A DNA stretch of 64,000 bases from Halomonas dongshanensis (GCF_024790395.1 NZ_JAJISC010000002.1:496001-560000), one strand, 5' to 3'; counted from the stretch's first letter, positions 34,266 to 42,925 are shown. Translations and numbers: made by a program. The notes: generated by a model from the letters alone, not told the origin.

Positions 34266-35738
34266 ATGACGAAGGATAAATCTACGTTTACGACGACGGA
34301 CGCGGGTATTCCGGTAGCCAGCGACGAACACTCGCTTACCGTAGGCGCTGACGGCCCCATCGTACTGCATGATCACTACTTGATGGAGCAGATGGCGGCC
34401 TTCAACCGCGAAATGATCCCCGACCGCCAGCCCCATGCCAAAGGCGGCGGTGCCTTTGGTCACTTCGAGGTGACCCACGACGTTAGCCGCTACACCAAGG
34501 CAAAGTTTTTGCAGCCGGGCAAAAAGACCGAAATGGTCGCACGCTTCTCTACGGTGGCGGGTGAGTCTGGAAGCCCGGATACCTGGCGCGATCCGCGCGG
34601 CTTTGCCCTGAAGTTCTACACCGAGGAGGGCAACTTCGACATGGTGGGTAACAATACCCCCGTGTTCTTCGTTCGCGACCCGCTCAAGTTCCAGCACTTC
34701 ATTCACTCGCAAAAGCGCCGTGCCGACAATGGCTTACGCGATCATGACATGCAGTGGGATTTCTGGACGCTGTCTCCGGAATCTGCCCACCAAGTGACGT
34801 GGCTGATGGGCGATCGCGGTGTGCCAGCCTCCTGGCGCCACATGAACGGCTACTCCAGCCACACTTACATGTGGGTGAACGAGGGCGGCGAGCGCTTCTG
34901 GGTGAAGTACCACTTCAAGACCGACCAGGGCATCAAGTGCATGACTCAGGAGCAGGCCGACCAGATGGCGGGATCAGACGCCGATTATCACCGGCGCGAT
35001 CTGTTCGATGCCATCAAACGCGGCGACTACCCGACCTGGACGCTGCACGTTCAGATCATGCCCTTCGAGGACGCCAAGACTTACCGCATCAACCCTTTCG
35101 ATCTGACCAAGGTGTGGCCTCACGGCGACTACCCGCTGCAGGAAGTGGGTAAGATGACGTTGGATCGTAACCCAACCGATTTCCATACCCAAATCGAGCA
35201 GGCCGCGTTTCAGCCCAGCAACGCCGTGCCGGGCACTGGCTTCTCGCCGGACAAGATGCTCTTGGCCCGTACCATCTCCTACGCCGATGCGCACCGGGCA
35301 CGGCTGGGCGTGAACTATCAGGACATTCCGGTCAACCAGCCGAAATGCCCTTACCACAGCTACGCCAAAGGCGGGCGGATGCGTATCTCCAATAGCACTG
35401 ATCCGGTCTATGCGCCCAATAGTAAAGGTGGCGCCCATGCCGATCCGCAGCGCTTTCCGGAGGACGCGGTATGGCAGGCGGATGGGGAGTTCGTGCGTGC
35501 AGCCTACACTTTGCGACCCGACGATGGCGATTTCAACCAGGCCAACGACCTGGTCAACAAGGTGATGGACGATGCCGCGCGCGACCGGCTGGTCAACAAC
35601 ATCGTGGGGCATGTTTCAGGTGGGGTCGAAGAGCCTGTGCTCTCGCGCGTGTTCGAGTACTGGAAAAACGTCGACCAGACCATCGGCGAGCGCGTCGAGA
35701 AGGGCGTAATGGAAAACCGCCGCAACGCCGGTAAGTAG
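34266..35738 (+). CDS. katA: Monofunctional haem catalase
   Basis: A 490-residue small-subunit catalase that disproportionates hydrogen peroxide. The distal His is in [12 protein letters not shown], the distal Asn in [15 protein letters not shown], and the haem-ligand Tyr in [14 protein letters not shown]. Length (480-490) and lack of a C-terminal flavodoxin domain place it in the small-subunit group. ATG 34266 is chosen because GGAGAAGGG lies just upstream and the protein then begins at the usual place; the frame is open from 34179. It is a single gene ending at a strong terminator shared with dusA. Confidence 0.93.
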   Translation: MTKDKSTFTTTDAGIPVASDEHSLTVGADGPIVLHDHYLMEQMAAFNREMIPDRQPHAKGGGAFGHFEVTHDVSRYTKAKFLQPGKKTEMVARFSTVAGESGSPDTWRDPRGFALKFYTEEGNFDMVGNNTPVFFVRDPLKFQHFIHSQKRRADNGLRDHDMQWDFWTLSPESAHQVTWLMGDRGVPASWRHMNGYSSHTYMWVNEGGERFWVKYHFKTDQGIKCMTQEQADQMAGSDADYHRRDLFDAIKRGDYPTWTLHVQIMPFEDAKTYRINPFDLTKVWPHGDYPLQEVGKMTLDRNPTDFHTQIEQAAFQPSNAVPGTGFSPDKMLLARTISYADAHRARLGVNYQDIPVNQPKCPYHSYAKGGRMRISNSTDPVYAPNSKGGAHADPQRFPEDAVWQADGEFVRAAYTLRPDDGDFNQANDLVNKVMDDAARDRLVNNIVGHVSGGVEEPVLSRVFEYWKNVDQTIGERVEKGVMENRRNAGK

Positions 35739-35766
35739 TCCCCCGCTCCCCCAGCAGCAATTAACC

Positions 35767-35800
35767 AACCCCGCGACGTTTTCACGTAGCGGGGTTTTTT
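35767..35800. terminator. Bidirectional terminator between catalase and dusA
   Basis: AACCCCGC-G-ACGT pairs with ACGT-A-GCGGGGTT and is followed by TTTTTT on the plus strand. It touches the stop codon of the convergent dusA. Confidence 0.85.
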
Positions 35801-36836
35801 AGGCGACGGCTTCGGGCTCGCGCACGAGACTCAGCGCTTCGTCGTAAAGGCGAAGCCCTGCACCCTCTTTATGCGCGTGTTCGGAAAGATGGCGGCGAAA
35901 GCGTCGCCCGCCTGGGCAGCCCTGGAACAGGCCCAAAAGATGCCGGGTAATGTGGTTGAGCTTAGCGCCTTCGTCTAGGCGCATTTGAATATAGGGACGA
36001 AACGCCTGGGCAGCGTCGAGCCGTGTGGCGGCCGGGCCTGCTTCGCCAAAGAGCGCCTGATCCACGCCCGCGAGCAGCCAAGGGTTCTGGTAGGCCTCGC
36101 GCCCGATCATTACGCTATCCACGTGAGCTAGCTGCGCCTGGCACTCATCGAGCGTCTTGATACCGCCATTGATTCCGATATGAAGCTCGGGGCGGCTCTG
36201 CTTCAAGCGGTGCACGCGCGGATAGTTGAGCGGTGGGATATCGCGGTTCTCCTTCGGCGAAAGCCCCTGGAGCCAAGCTTTGCGTGCATGAACGATGAAC
36301 ACCTCGCAGCCCGCATCGGCGACGGTGGCAATGAAGCGTTCGAGATCGGCATCTTCGTCCTGATCATCGATGCCGATGCGGCACTTGACCGTCACCGGGA
36401 TGGAGACCGCTTCGCGCATGGCGCACACGCCCGCTGCAACCTTCTCGGGATGCCCCATCAAGCAGGCGCCGATCAAATTGTTCTGCACCCGGTCGCTTGG
36501 GCAGCCGACGTTGAGGTTGACCTCGTCATAGCCCCACGCCTCGGCAATTGCCGCGCACTCGGCAAGCTCGCCTGCATCGCTTCCACCCAACTGGAGCGCA
36601 AGAGGATGCTCGACGTCGCCATAGCCCAAAAACCGCACGCGGGGCGAACCATGCAAAATCGCCCCTGTCGTCACCATCTCGGTATAGAGCAGTGCACGCT
36701 TTGTCAGCGTGCGTGCGAAGGCGCGGTAATCGCGGGTCGTCCAGTCCATCATCGGCGCGACGGAGAAAGTTCTATCCAGCTCAGGGCGGGCGGTGCCAGA
36801 CTTCATGCGGGTTTGCGTGTTTGTGGTATCAGTCAT
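35799..36836 (-). CDS. dusA: tRNA-dihydrouridine synthase A
   Basis: A 345-residue FMN enzyme that reduces U20/U20a in the D-loop of tRNA. RTFSVAPMMDWTTRDYR opens the TIM barrel, NLNVGCPSDRVQNNLIGACLM contains the catalytic Cys, then VTVKCRIGIDDQDED and HARKAWLQGLSPKENRDIPPL, all DusA-specific. The first ~30 codons are probably supplied by an integrated element: a second dusA 5' end lies orphaned 1.3 kb away (38059-38157), next to mobile-element remains. The chimaeric gene appears intact. Confidence 0.93.
   Translation of the reverse strand: MTDTTNTQTRMKSGTARPELDRTFSVAPMMDWTTRDYRAFARTLTKRALLYTEMVTTGAILHGSPRVRFLGYGDVEHPLALQLGGSDAGELAECAAIAEAWGYDEVNLNVGCPSDRVQNNLIGACLMGHPEKVAAGVCAMREAVSIPVTVKCRIGIDDQDEDADLERFIATVADAGCEVFIVHARKAWLQGLSPKENRDIPPLNYPRVHRLKQSRPELHIGINGGIKTLDECQAQLAHVDSVMIGREAYQNPWLLAGVDQALFGEAGPAATRLDAAQAFRPYIQMRLDEGAKLNHITRHLLGLFQGCPGGRRFRRHLSEHAHKEGAGLRLYDEALSLVREPEAVA
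36737..36767. repeat. dusA-side attachment-site-like repeat
   Basis: This segment encodes the APMMD region of dusA and matches 38076-38106 at 23 of 31 positions in direct orientation, with an identical TCCATCAT core (36745-36752). This is the known insertion point for dusA-specific integrases. Confidence 0.6.
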
Positions 36837-36939
36837 AACTGTTCATGTTTGCAGTAGTTTATCCACGTTTTCGCTAACTAAATTGTTTCACAAATTTGGC
36901 ACTACTTGGCACCTGCATTTGTCACATTTTGAGGCTTCG

Positions 36940-37100
36940 ATGGTGACGATCATAAAGCGCCCGAAAAGGGACAAGAGTTTCTCATATCTAGCGCGTATCC
37001 GCATCGCGCGTGCTGGATAACCAGACTACGCCGAGTCGAAAACATTCCCCCTAGAAGGCCATATCTGTGGGATGGGCCAAAAGGCGCGAGCTCGAGCCGC
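36940..37100 (+). pseudogene. Broken tyrosine integrase, N-terminal remnant
   Basis: ATG 36940 with GAGG upstream starts MVTIIKRPKRDKSFSYLARI, the typical arm-binding start of phage-type integrases, but meets a TAA at 37018. The same frame continues with YAESKTF, and after a frameshift near 37050 the text reads AISVGWAKRRELEP, again integrase-like (integrases usually have SKTFxxxxLAxEWAKRREAEL here). The catalytic domain is absent. It diverges from dusA, the usual place for the integrase of an element inserted in dusA. Confidence 0.7.
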
Positions 37101-37173
37101 TATCGTGCGGCGGCATCGCGCGCAGGCGAAGCGGCGGCGGGGGGAGCGGGGCTATTTATACTAAAGAGGCTAC

Positions 37174-37201
37174 TTGCTTTTTGTTAACTATGGTTTACAC
37201 T
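37174..37201 (+). promoter_or_regulatory. Promoter of the toxin-antitoxin pair
   Basis: TTGCTT (37174-37179) and TACACT (37196-37201) are 16 bases apart, placing the start of transcription near 37208, almost at the toxin start codon. Confidence 0.5.
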
Positions 37202-37207
37202 TTAATC

Positions 37208-37510
37208 ATGAAAATGATTACCGTCACCGAGACCTACTCGAACTGGTTCGAGAAGTTACGAGATAGCCGGGCCAAGGCAAAGATTTTGGCTAGGGTGCGC
37301 CGCGTTGAGTTGGGGAACTTCGGGGATTGTGAACCTGTTGGTGAAGGCGTATCGGAACTGAGGATTCACTACGGGCCTGGCTACCGAGTGTATTTTGTCC
37401 AGCGGGGGTATGAGTTGGTGATCTTGCTGGCAGGTGGTGATAAATCTACCCAAGCAAAAGATATTGATATTGCGAAGCAATTGGCTCGTGATTTGAAGGA
37501 GGTACCATGA
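37208..37510 (+). CDS. RelE/HigB-type toxin (addiction module killer protein)
   Basis: A 100-residue (or 98 from ATG 37214) basic protein of the RelE/ParE superfamily, Gp49-like subgroup: SNWFEKLRDSRAKAKILARVRRVELGNFGD, GVSELRIHYGPGYRVYFVQRG and LAGGDKSTQAKDIDIAKQLA are characteristic. Homologues are ribosome-dependent mRNA interferases or gyrase toxins; the subgroup resembles HigB. The stop overlaps the antitoxin start by four bases (ATGA), a toxin-first order typical of hig modules. It lies inside the dusA-associated element scar. Confidence 0.85.
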   Translation: MKMITVTETYSNWFEKLRDSRAKAKILARVRRVELGNFGDCEPVGEGVSELRIHYGPGYRVYFVQRGYELVILLAGGDKSTQAKDIDIAKQLARDLKEVP

Positions 37511-37788
37511 GCACACTGCGTAAATGGGATGTCGTTGGCCATCTAAAAACTGAAGAGGATATGGCGCTATACCTTGAGGCCTGCTTTGAGGAAGGCGACC
37601 CCGCGCTGGTAGCTGCCGCGCTTGGTGATATCGCCCGGGCCCGGGGTATGTCACAACTAGCACGTGATACTGGGTTGACCCGTGAGGGGTTATACAAGGC
37701 GCTTTCCGCTGAGGGGAACCCGAGCTTCGCGACGATCATGACGGTGATGAAAGCCCTCGGTATTTCGTTGCATGCTGAAGCATCGTAA
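37507..37788 (+). CDS. HigA-type HTH antitoxin (addiction module antidote protein)
   Basis: A 93-residue protein with KWDVVGHLKTEEDMALYLEACFEEGDPALVAAALGDIARARGMSQLARDTGLTREGLYKALSAEGNPSFATIMTVMKALG, the family pattern for antidotes paired with RelE/HigB-like killers. The central HTH (MSQLARDTGLTREGLYKAL) should bind the module's promoter. SD AGGAGG lies just before the ATG, inside the toxin gene. Confidence 0.87.
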   Translation: MSTLRKWDVVGHLKTEEDMALYLEACFEEGDPALVAAALGDIARARGMSQLARDTGLTREGLYKALSAEGNPSFATIMTVMKALGISLHAEAS

Positions 37789-37829
37789 GGCAGCCATCTG
37801 TACCATGATACGCCACGCGTTTAATGAGC

Positions 37830-37854
37830 TGACCCCCAATAATTGGACGGTTGG
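37830..37854. mobile_element. Possible IS3-family terminal inverted repeat remnant
   Basis: The sequence TGACCCCCAATAATTGGACG and the bases following it resemble ends of IS3-type elements (TGACCCCCA..TTGGAC). No transposase and no second end were found, so at most this is a remnant. Confidence 0.35.
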
Positions 37855-37859
37855 TTTAC

Positions 37860-38020
37860 CTACTCGGCAGCGGTGATCCATAGCTCCAGGGTATCCGCAG
37901 AATTAAGGCCGATATAGGCACGGCGACTCTGGAGACGGATTCAAAGCCGAAGGAAGGCTCGCCCTTTTGGGTATAACGGAGGGTGTAGCGAAAGCGTTTT
38001 AGCTTGTCGGGCGGCTGCAT
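37860..38020 (-). pseudogene. Frameshifted gene fragment within the dusA scar
   Basis: On the minus strand ATG 38020 starts MQPPDKLKRFRYTLRYTQKG, continuing EPSFGFES; about halfway another frame takes over with RRAYIGLNSADTLELWITAAE and a TAG at 37860-37862. The two halves together look like the end of a real protein with a frameshift near 37925. I do not recognise the family. It ends 6 bases from the possible IS end. Confidence 0.4.
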
Positions 38021-38047
38021 GTGTACTACCACTGACCAAGGGCGCCC

Positions 38048-38078
38048 GAAAAAAAGCCCTATTTCAAGGGCTTTCTTG
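38048..38078 (-). terminator. Terminator at the edge of the dusA scar
   Basis: AAAGCCCT (38053-38060) pairs with AGGGCTTT (38067-38074); on the minus strand it is followed by a run of seven T. The orphan dusA start reads directly into it. Confidence 0.7.
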
Positions 38079-38157
38079 TCCCATCCATCATTGGAGCCAC
38101 AGAAAAGCGACGAGCGGCGTCGGCGGAGCTTTGGATTGTCATATCAGTCGCTTGCAT
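38059..38157 (-). pseudogene. dusA: Orphan 5' end of a second dusA
   Basis: The minus-strand frame from ATG 38157 (or 38142, giving MTIQSSADAARRFSVAPMMD) reproduces the start of DusA up to the conserved APMMD, then diverges into a short unrelated tail and stops within a terminator. The intact dusA has TFSVAPMMDWT at the same point with different third-codon bases, so this is not a recent duplicate but a separately evolved dusA start. It is best explained as the displaced host start after element integration. Confidence 0.7.
38076..38106. repeat. Distal attachment-site-like repeat
   Basis: Direct repeat partner of 36737-36767 (23 of 31 identical, shared core TCCATCAT at 38084-38091). It marks the far end of the 1.3 kb element remnant. 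Confidence 0.6.
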
Positions 38158-38264
38158 TGCGTGAATGCGGTCTACTCGAAAAAGTCGAATCGCAGGAAGG
38201 TGGTGTGGCGCGCCATTGTACGCAAGGAAGCCGACGCAGTACAAAATTACGCTCGATCAAGGGG

Positions 38265-38342
38265 TCAAAACGGCAGACCACCGCTAAAACCAAGCACGGC
38301 AACGATGACCACGACAACGACCACGATAAGGGTAATGGGCAT
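38265..38342 (-). CDS. 25-residue single-helix membrane microprotein
   Basis: ATG at 38342 is preceded by AGGAG with 8 bases spacing. The frame encodes MPITLIVVVVVVIVAVLGF, a single hydrophobic helix, followed by SGGLPF and TGA. The composition is that of a bacterial one-helix small protein rather than random sequence, and it starts upstream of the orphan dusA start in the same direction. No family is assigned; DUF3309- or DUF1328-like small proteins have a similar style but are longer, so truncation is possible. Confidence 0.5.
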   Translation of the reverse strand: MPITLIVVVVVVIVAVLGFSGGLPF

Positions 38343-38498
38343 AAGGTATTCTCCTAGTAGAAAACGATGAGGTTCCCTATCAGCCTAGAGGTAGTCCCTT
38401 GGCTTGCAAGGTTTTTTACGCTGCGCGTTATAAAAGCGCCAAAGTGCGTGCCTGCGCTATGATGGCGACTGATATCCAACACTGGGGAGAGCAGGCAA

Positions 38499-38975
38499 AT
38501 GGCGATGAATGTGCGTGGGACGAGTGTGGCGCTTTCGATAATGGTCGCGCTTGCGAGTGCGGGCATTGTGCAAGCGGATGACATTCGTAGCGGGCAGTGG
38601 GAGGTTACGACGCAGACCTCTTCGGTTGAGGGCTCGGAGCCGCTTTCCGAAGATGTCAGCTATATGTGCTTTAGCGATGAAGAGGCTGTCGATCTGCAAA
38701 AGGCGTTCGCAGCGCTTTGGGTGCGGGTAGAGTGTGAGGAAGTTGCCACGTATCGTGAGGAGGGCGTCATCAGCTTCGATGGCCGCTGTGACCTCGGCGG
38801 TGAAAAGGCGGCAGTACATGAGGCGCTACGCTTGCAGGATAGCGAAACCTTCTCCAGTGAATTTATCGCTGCCTATTCCGATGGATACACCTACGTCTCG
38901 CGGATCGACTACCGCTGGGATGCTCCTGAGTGCAGCCAAGTCGAAGAGGGTGCCGACGAGACGGAAGAGCCCTAG
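38499..38975 (+). CDS. Exported DUF3617-like protein
   Basis: A 158-residue protein with a signal peptide (cleavage near IVQADD, residue 27). The mature part has SGQWEVTTQTSS and YMCFSDEEA, two elements of DUF3617 proteins, and conserved Cys residues (VECEE, GRCDLGG, PECSQ) probably forming disulfides in the periplasm. The C-terminus is acidic (EEGADETEEP). Function is unknown. GGAG lies upstream of ATG 38499; ATG 38505 is an alternative. Confidence 0.65.
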   Translation: MAMNVRGTSVALSIMVALASAGIVQADDIRSGQWEVTTQTSSVEGSEPLSEDVSYMCFSDEEAVDLQKAFAALWVRVECEEVATYREEGVISFDGRCDLGGEKAAVHEALRLQDSETFSSEFIAAYSDGYTYVSRIDYRWDAPECSQVEEGADETEEP

Positions 38976-39023
38976 CGCAAAACCGGGGCTCATGTCAGTT
39001 GGGGGGAACAGCCGTTGGTACGC

Positions 39024-39830
39024 TTAGGCGGTGAAAACGGTGTAGACCATCTGCAGGGAGAGCACCATCAGCAGTACGGCGAAAATACGTTTCAGGTACA
39101 CAACCGGAAGACGGTGGGCCAGCCGGGCGCCGATGGGCGCCATGAGTATGCTAAACGGCGCCATGAGGATCAGCGCGGGTAGATAGACGAAGCCAAGAGA
39201 GGCCCCCGGTAGCCCATCGATCCCGATGCCGTTGACGATATAGCCCAGCGCCCCGGCAAGGGCGATGGGTAAGCCGACTGCCGCCGAGGTGCCGATGGCG
39301 TTGGGTAGTTTGACGTTGCACCAGGTGAGAAAAGGAACGGTCATCGAGCCACCGCCGATGGCAACCAACGCCGAGATGCCGCCGATACCGAGCCCTGCGC
39401 CGCCTAGCCCCATCGGCCCAGGTAGGCTACGGGTAGGCTTGGGCTTGATGTTGGCCAGCATCTGCAGCGACATCAGCAGCATGAAACAGGCAAAAAATAT
39501 TGCCAGCCCCCGCGTCGGCAGAAGAGCGGCAATGAACGTCGCGCAGAAGGTGCCGATGAGAATGCCGGGGGCAATGTAGCGCACGATTTCCCAGCGCACC
39601 GCCTTACGCCGGTGGTGTGATAGCAGGCTCGAAATCGAGGCGGGTACGATTGCCGCCATCGAGGTGCCGAGCGCCAAGTGCGCCAAGTGTTCGTGAGGCA
39701 CGCCCTGGAGCAAAAACAGCGAGGTGAGAATGGGCACCATGATGCCGCCGCCGCCAATGCCCAAAAGCCCAGCCATCAAGCCGACCACGCCACCCAAGGC
39801 TATGTATGCGATCCACCAGATCAAATCCAC
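39024..39830 (-). CDS. TSUP-family membrane transporter (TauE/SafE)
   Basis: A 268-residue protein with about eight membrane segments, opening with VDLIWWIAYIALGGVVGLMAGLLGIGGGGIMVPIL, the first TauE/SafE repeat, and repeating GIGGISALVAIGGGSMTVPFL in the middle, the second. These proteins export sulfite, sulfoacetate or related organosulfur anions; the substrate is not determinable. Start GTG 39830 is preferred because AGGAGA then stands at normal spacing; GTG 39836 would be too close. Confidence 0.87.
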   Translation of the reverse strand: MDLIWWIAYIALGGVVGLMAGLLGIGGGGIMVPILTSLFLLQGVPHEHLAHLALGTSMAAIVPASISSLLSHHRRKAVRWEIVRYIAPGILIGTFCATFIAALLPTRGLAIFFACFMLLMSLQMLANIKPKPTRSLPGPMGLGGAGLGIGGISALVAIGGGSMTVPFLTWCNVKLPNAIGTSAAVGLPIALAGALGYIVNGIGIDGLPGASLGFVYLPALILMAPFSILMAPIGARLAHRLPVVYLKRIFAVLLMVLSLQMVYTVFTA

Positions 39831-40051
39831 CGCCACTCTCCTGCCCGCTTTATGGTTTGCACGTTAACAATGTTACTGCACTTTGCCTGCGCCGGGGAGG
39901 GCAGGGCGGCGATTGCCGCAGGAAATGGCGCGTAAAGCGCGCTCGAGTGGGGAGTGGGCGTCGTCAAGCTGGCATAGGTGCAACGCTTTGCGCCTTCATG
40001 GTGCCCCGTTACACTGGCTGAAAGCGCAAGGATGGTGAGGAGGGGCGGAAT

Positions 40052-40648
40052 ATGAAGAATCTGCGTGGGTGGGGGTTAGTCGTGATGGCACTACTAACAG
40101 GCTGTGGTAGCGACGAGGAGGCGTCGGACAGGCTCCATAGCGGCGAAGTAGGGCCGCGTGCGGTCACCCAGCAACAGCATCGCGATGCCGTTACGGCTAT
40201 CGAACGCGTGGACGAGCCTCTCGAGGTGAGTTTTACCACGACGGCTGCACTTGGCAGCGACCGCCGTTTGCGGGTCGAAGGGGAGAGTAATCTCCCTGAC
40301 GGCACGCGTATACAGCTTGTGGTCGAGCGCGAGGTGAGTCGCGTGCGCTGGCAGTCACGCACCGAGGTGCGCGAGGGTGCCTTCAGCGCAGGGCCGTTCG
40401 GCCCAGGCAGCGGCCTGCCCGACGGCGGCTATATCATCCGCGTTCAGCTTTCGGAGGCGCGCACTCAGCCTGCAAGTGTCCAGGCGCGAATCGGGCAAAA
40501 CGGTGAAAATTTGACCGGCGCGCTGGTCACCCAGTCGCGCCATGGCTTGGGGCAGGTGGCTCAGTATTCGCGGCGTTTTCTTATCGGTAACGAGCCAAGG
40601 CGAACACTGGACCAGGTTGAGGGGCTTGAGCGACCAGGAAGTGAATAG
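40052..40648 (+). CDS. Hypothetical lipoprotein
   Basis: A 198-residue protein with a lipoprotein signal peptide (lipobox LLTGC, Cys near residue 18). The mature region is beta-rich: LEVSFTTTAALGSDRRLRVEGESNLPDGTRIQLVVERE resembles an immunoglobulin-like fold, and SGLPDGGYIIRVQLSEARTQP follows. No family recognised. AGGAGGGG precedes the ATG. It is convergent with the XRE gene. Confidence 0.65.
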   Translation: MKNLRGWGLVVMALLTGCGSDEEASDRLHSGEVGPRAVTQQQHRDAVTAIERVDEPLEVSFTTTAALGSDRRLRVEGESNLPDGTRIQLVVEREVSRVRWQSRTEVREGAFSAGPFGPGSGLPDGGYIIRVQLSEARTQPASVQARIGQNGENLTGALVTQSRHGLGQVAQYSRRFLIGNEPRRTLDQVEGLERPGSE

Positions 40649-40688
40649 TTAGTCGTAATTGTTAGCAGTAATAGCGCTTAGTGTTGGG

Positions 40689-41213
40689 TTACATCGTCCG
40701 CCAGTGAGCGAGCAGTACGGCATGAATGTCGTCTGCTTCCGCCGCACTCTCAAGCGTTCTTAGCACCCAGCGGCCTTCGCTGCTGACCAGATATTCGCCC
40801 TTGCCGTGAAACGCGCTGGTGGGGCCAAGGAGGGCAAGGTCACCTTGCTCCAGATGTTGAAACTGGGTGTTGGGCGCTGGCGTAACGAGCACGCTGGCCG
40901 TTTTCCAAACGTGCTTGAGCGGAATATGCGCCGGGGGGGCCAAGTGGGTGGCCTGGGTCTGCTCCCAGGGCAAGCTGCCTTCGTGGGTAAGCGTGAGCAG
41001 CGGCGGGGCGCTATCGCCCTCTAGAAGCGTCGCCAGGGAGCAATCCAGTGCGTCCGCCAGGGCGACCAGGCGTTCGTGGCCGATCTGTTTGATCGCCCCC
41101 GATTCCCAGTAAGAGATAGTGACGTCGGACACGCCCACCTTACGCGCCAGGGCAGCCTTGTTGAGCTTGGCCCGGAGCCGAAGTTGCTTGATACGTGAGC
41201 CTAGCGATTCCAT
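40689..41213 (-). CDS. XRE-family transcriptional regulator with C-terminal S24-like domain
   Basis: A 174-residue protein. The HTH spans about residues 5-60 (SRIKQLRLRAKLNKAALARKVGVSDVTISYWESGAIKQIGHERLVALADAL). The C-terminal part has a LexA/CI-like beta-rich region (LEQGDLALLGPTSAFHGKGEYLVSSEGRWVLRTL), but lacks an obvious catalytic Ser-Lys pair, so self-cleavage is unlikely. Such short regulators occur as housekeeping genes and in prophage remnants. ATG 41213 is chosen from AGGA upstream. It diverges from gltX. Confidence 0.75.
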   Translation of the reverse strand: MESLGSRIKQLRLRAKLNKAALARKVGVSDVTISYWESGAIKQIGHERLVALADALDCSLATLLEGDSAPPLLTLTHEGSLPWEQTQATHLAPPAHIPLKHVWKTASVLVTPAPNTQFQHLEQGDLALLGPTSAFHGKGEYLVSSEGRWVLRTLESAAEADDIHAVLLAHWRTM

Positions 41214-41350
41214 TACGTAGTCCTGTCTGTGAGCAGCAATGCTCGTCAAGGGGATGCCCACTTACTCAAGTGGGGCACAGAGCCTTGAGTGTGACGCTTT
41301 CTTTTCCAAGTCGTTCCCCTGGCGGTGCTGTTGGATGGCAATTGGGTGCG

Positions 41351-41356
41351 TATAAT
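41351..41356 (+). promoter_or_regulatory. -10 element of the gltX promoter
   Basis: A perfect TATAAT about 33 bases before the gltX ATG. The -35 is poor (GCTGTT at 18-base spacing), so the assignment is tentative. Confidence 0.45.
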
Positions 41357-41388
41357 GGCGCCACGCTTCACTGCCTAAGGACGCCATC

Positions 41389-42867
41389 ATGACCGTACGT
41401 ACCCGTATCGCGCCGTCGCCCACGGGAGACCCCCACGTCGGCACGGCCTATATTGCCCTGTTCAACCTCTGCTTTGCCCGTCAGCACGGCGGTCAGTTCA
41501 TTCTGCGCATCGAAGATACCGACCGTGAACGCTCCACGCCTGAATCCGAACAGATGATCCTCGATTCGCTCAAGTGGTTGGGGCTCGAGTGGGACGAAGG
41601 CCCGGATGTCGGCGGCCCGCATGGCCCCTACCGCCAGAGCGAGCGAGGCGATATCTACGCCAAGCACGCCCAGCAGCTACTCGACGCAGGACACGCCTTC
41701 AAGTGCTACCGCACGAGCGAAGAGCTCGATTCACTGCGTGAAGAGCGTAAAGCGGCCGGGCTACACCTAGCGCTCAAGCCTGCGGACCTAGCGCTGGACA
41801 AAGACGAGCAGGCGCGTCGCGAGGCGGAAAACTGGCCGTTCGTCGTGCGTATGAACGTACCCAGCGAAGGTGTTTGCGTCGTCGAAGACATGCTGCGCGG
41901 ACGTATCGAAGTGGAGTGGGCGCAGGTCGACGCTCAAATTCTGCTCAAATCCGATGGCATGCCGACCTATCACTTGGCCAACGTCGTCGATGACCATCTA
42001 ATGGGGATCACCCATGTGCTGCGTGGCGAAGAGTGGATCAACTCGGCACCCAAGCACCAACTGCTGTATGAGTACTTCGGCTGGGAGATGCCTGCGCTTT
42101 GTCACATGCCGCTTCTGCGCAACCCCGATAAGTCGAAGCTCTCCAAGCGTAAGAACCCGACGTCGATCAACTACTACCGTCGCATGGGCTATTTGCCTCA
42201 GGCGGTGACCAACTATCTGGGCCGTATGGGTTGGTCGATGCCGGATGAGCGCGAGAAGTTCTCGCTGACCGAAATGATGCAGGCGTTCGACATTCAGCGC
42301 GTCTCGCTTGGCGGGCCGGTCTTCGATCTTGAAAAGCTAACCTGGCTCAATGGGGTCTACATTCGCGAAGACCTCGACGATGCCGCTTTCGTACGCGCGC
42401 TACGTGATTGGGCCTTCAATGATGCCTACGTCAACCAGATCGTGCCCGAGGTGCGCCCGCGGGTGGAAACGCTCTCCCAGGTGATTCCGCTGGCAGGGCA
42501 CTTCTTCTCCGGCATGCCGAACATCGAAGAGGCGGATTTCGAGGCGATCAAGCTGGACAAGGAGACGCTGGTCAAGCTGCTTCAGTTCCTCGTTTGGCGC
42601 TTCGAAGGCGTGCCTGCCTGGAGCAAGGATAACCTGCTAGAAGAAGTGAAGACGCTGGCGGCCCACTTCGAGCTTAAGATGAAGCTCTTCCTGGCGCCCG
42701 TGTTCATCGCCATTACCGGTGCCAGCGCCAGTACTTCGGTCATGGATGCCATGGTCATCCTAGGCTCCGACATGACGCGCGCGCGGCTACGTCACGCTCT
42801 CGACGTGCTGGGCGGTGTATCCAAGAAGCAGGCCAAGCGTTTCGAGAAGGAGTACCGCGAGCTATAA
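41389..42867 (+). CDS. gltX: Glutamyl-tRNA synthetase
   Basis: A 492-residue class I synthetase that charges tRNA-Glu. The HIGH motif appears as [15 protein letters not shown] near residue 8, and [19 protein letters not shown] contains the KMSKS-equivalent. [16 protein letters not shown] and [19 protein letters not shown] are family stretches. AAGGACG precedes the ATG. The tRNA-Ala and tRNA-Glu genes follow by about 110 bases, an arrangement also seen in pseudomonads. Confidence 0.96.
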   Translation: MTVRTRIAPSPTGDPHVGTAYIALFNLCFARQHGGQFILRIEDTDRERSTPESEQMILDSLKWLGLEWDEGPDVGGPHGPYRQSERGDIYAKHAQQLLDAGHAFKCYRTSEELDSLREERKAAGLHLALKPADLALDKDEQARREAENWPFVVRMNVPSEGVCVVEDMLRGRIEVEWAQVDAQILLKSDGMPTYHLANVVDDHLMGITHVLRGEEWINSAPKHQLLYEYFGWEMPALCHMPLLRNPDKSKLSKRKNPTSINYYRRMGYLPQAVTNYLGRMGWSMPDEREKFSLTEMMQAFDIQRVSLGGPVFDLEKLTWLNGVYIREDLDDAAFVRALRDWAFNDAYVNQIVPEVRPRVETLSQVIPLAGHFFSGMPNIEEADFEAIKLDKETLVKLLQFLVWRFEGVPAWSKDNLLEEVKTLAAHFELKMKLFLAPVFIAITGASASTSVMDAMVILGSDMTRARLRHALDVLGGVSKKQAKRFEKEYREL

Positions 42868-42925
42868 TCAGGTCAACGTCAGCGCTGAACGGCGCTGGCG
42901 TTGCCCAGAGTTTGCCGAATTCTTG

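Noticed and set aside
36839..36900. Possible promoter-embedded peptide upstream of the integrase remnant
   Set aside because: The frame from 36793 runs antisense to dusA before reaching the integrase text; only the part from 36940 is protein-like.
40689..41213. XRE regulator as a prophage CI repressor
   Set aside because: No Ser-Lys autocleavage pair and no phage genes nearby; it lies next to gltX in ordinary chromosomal context.
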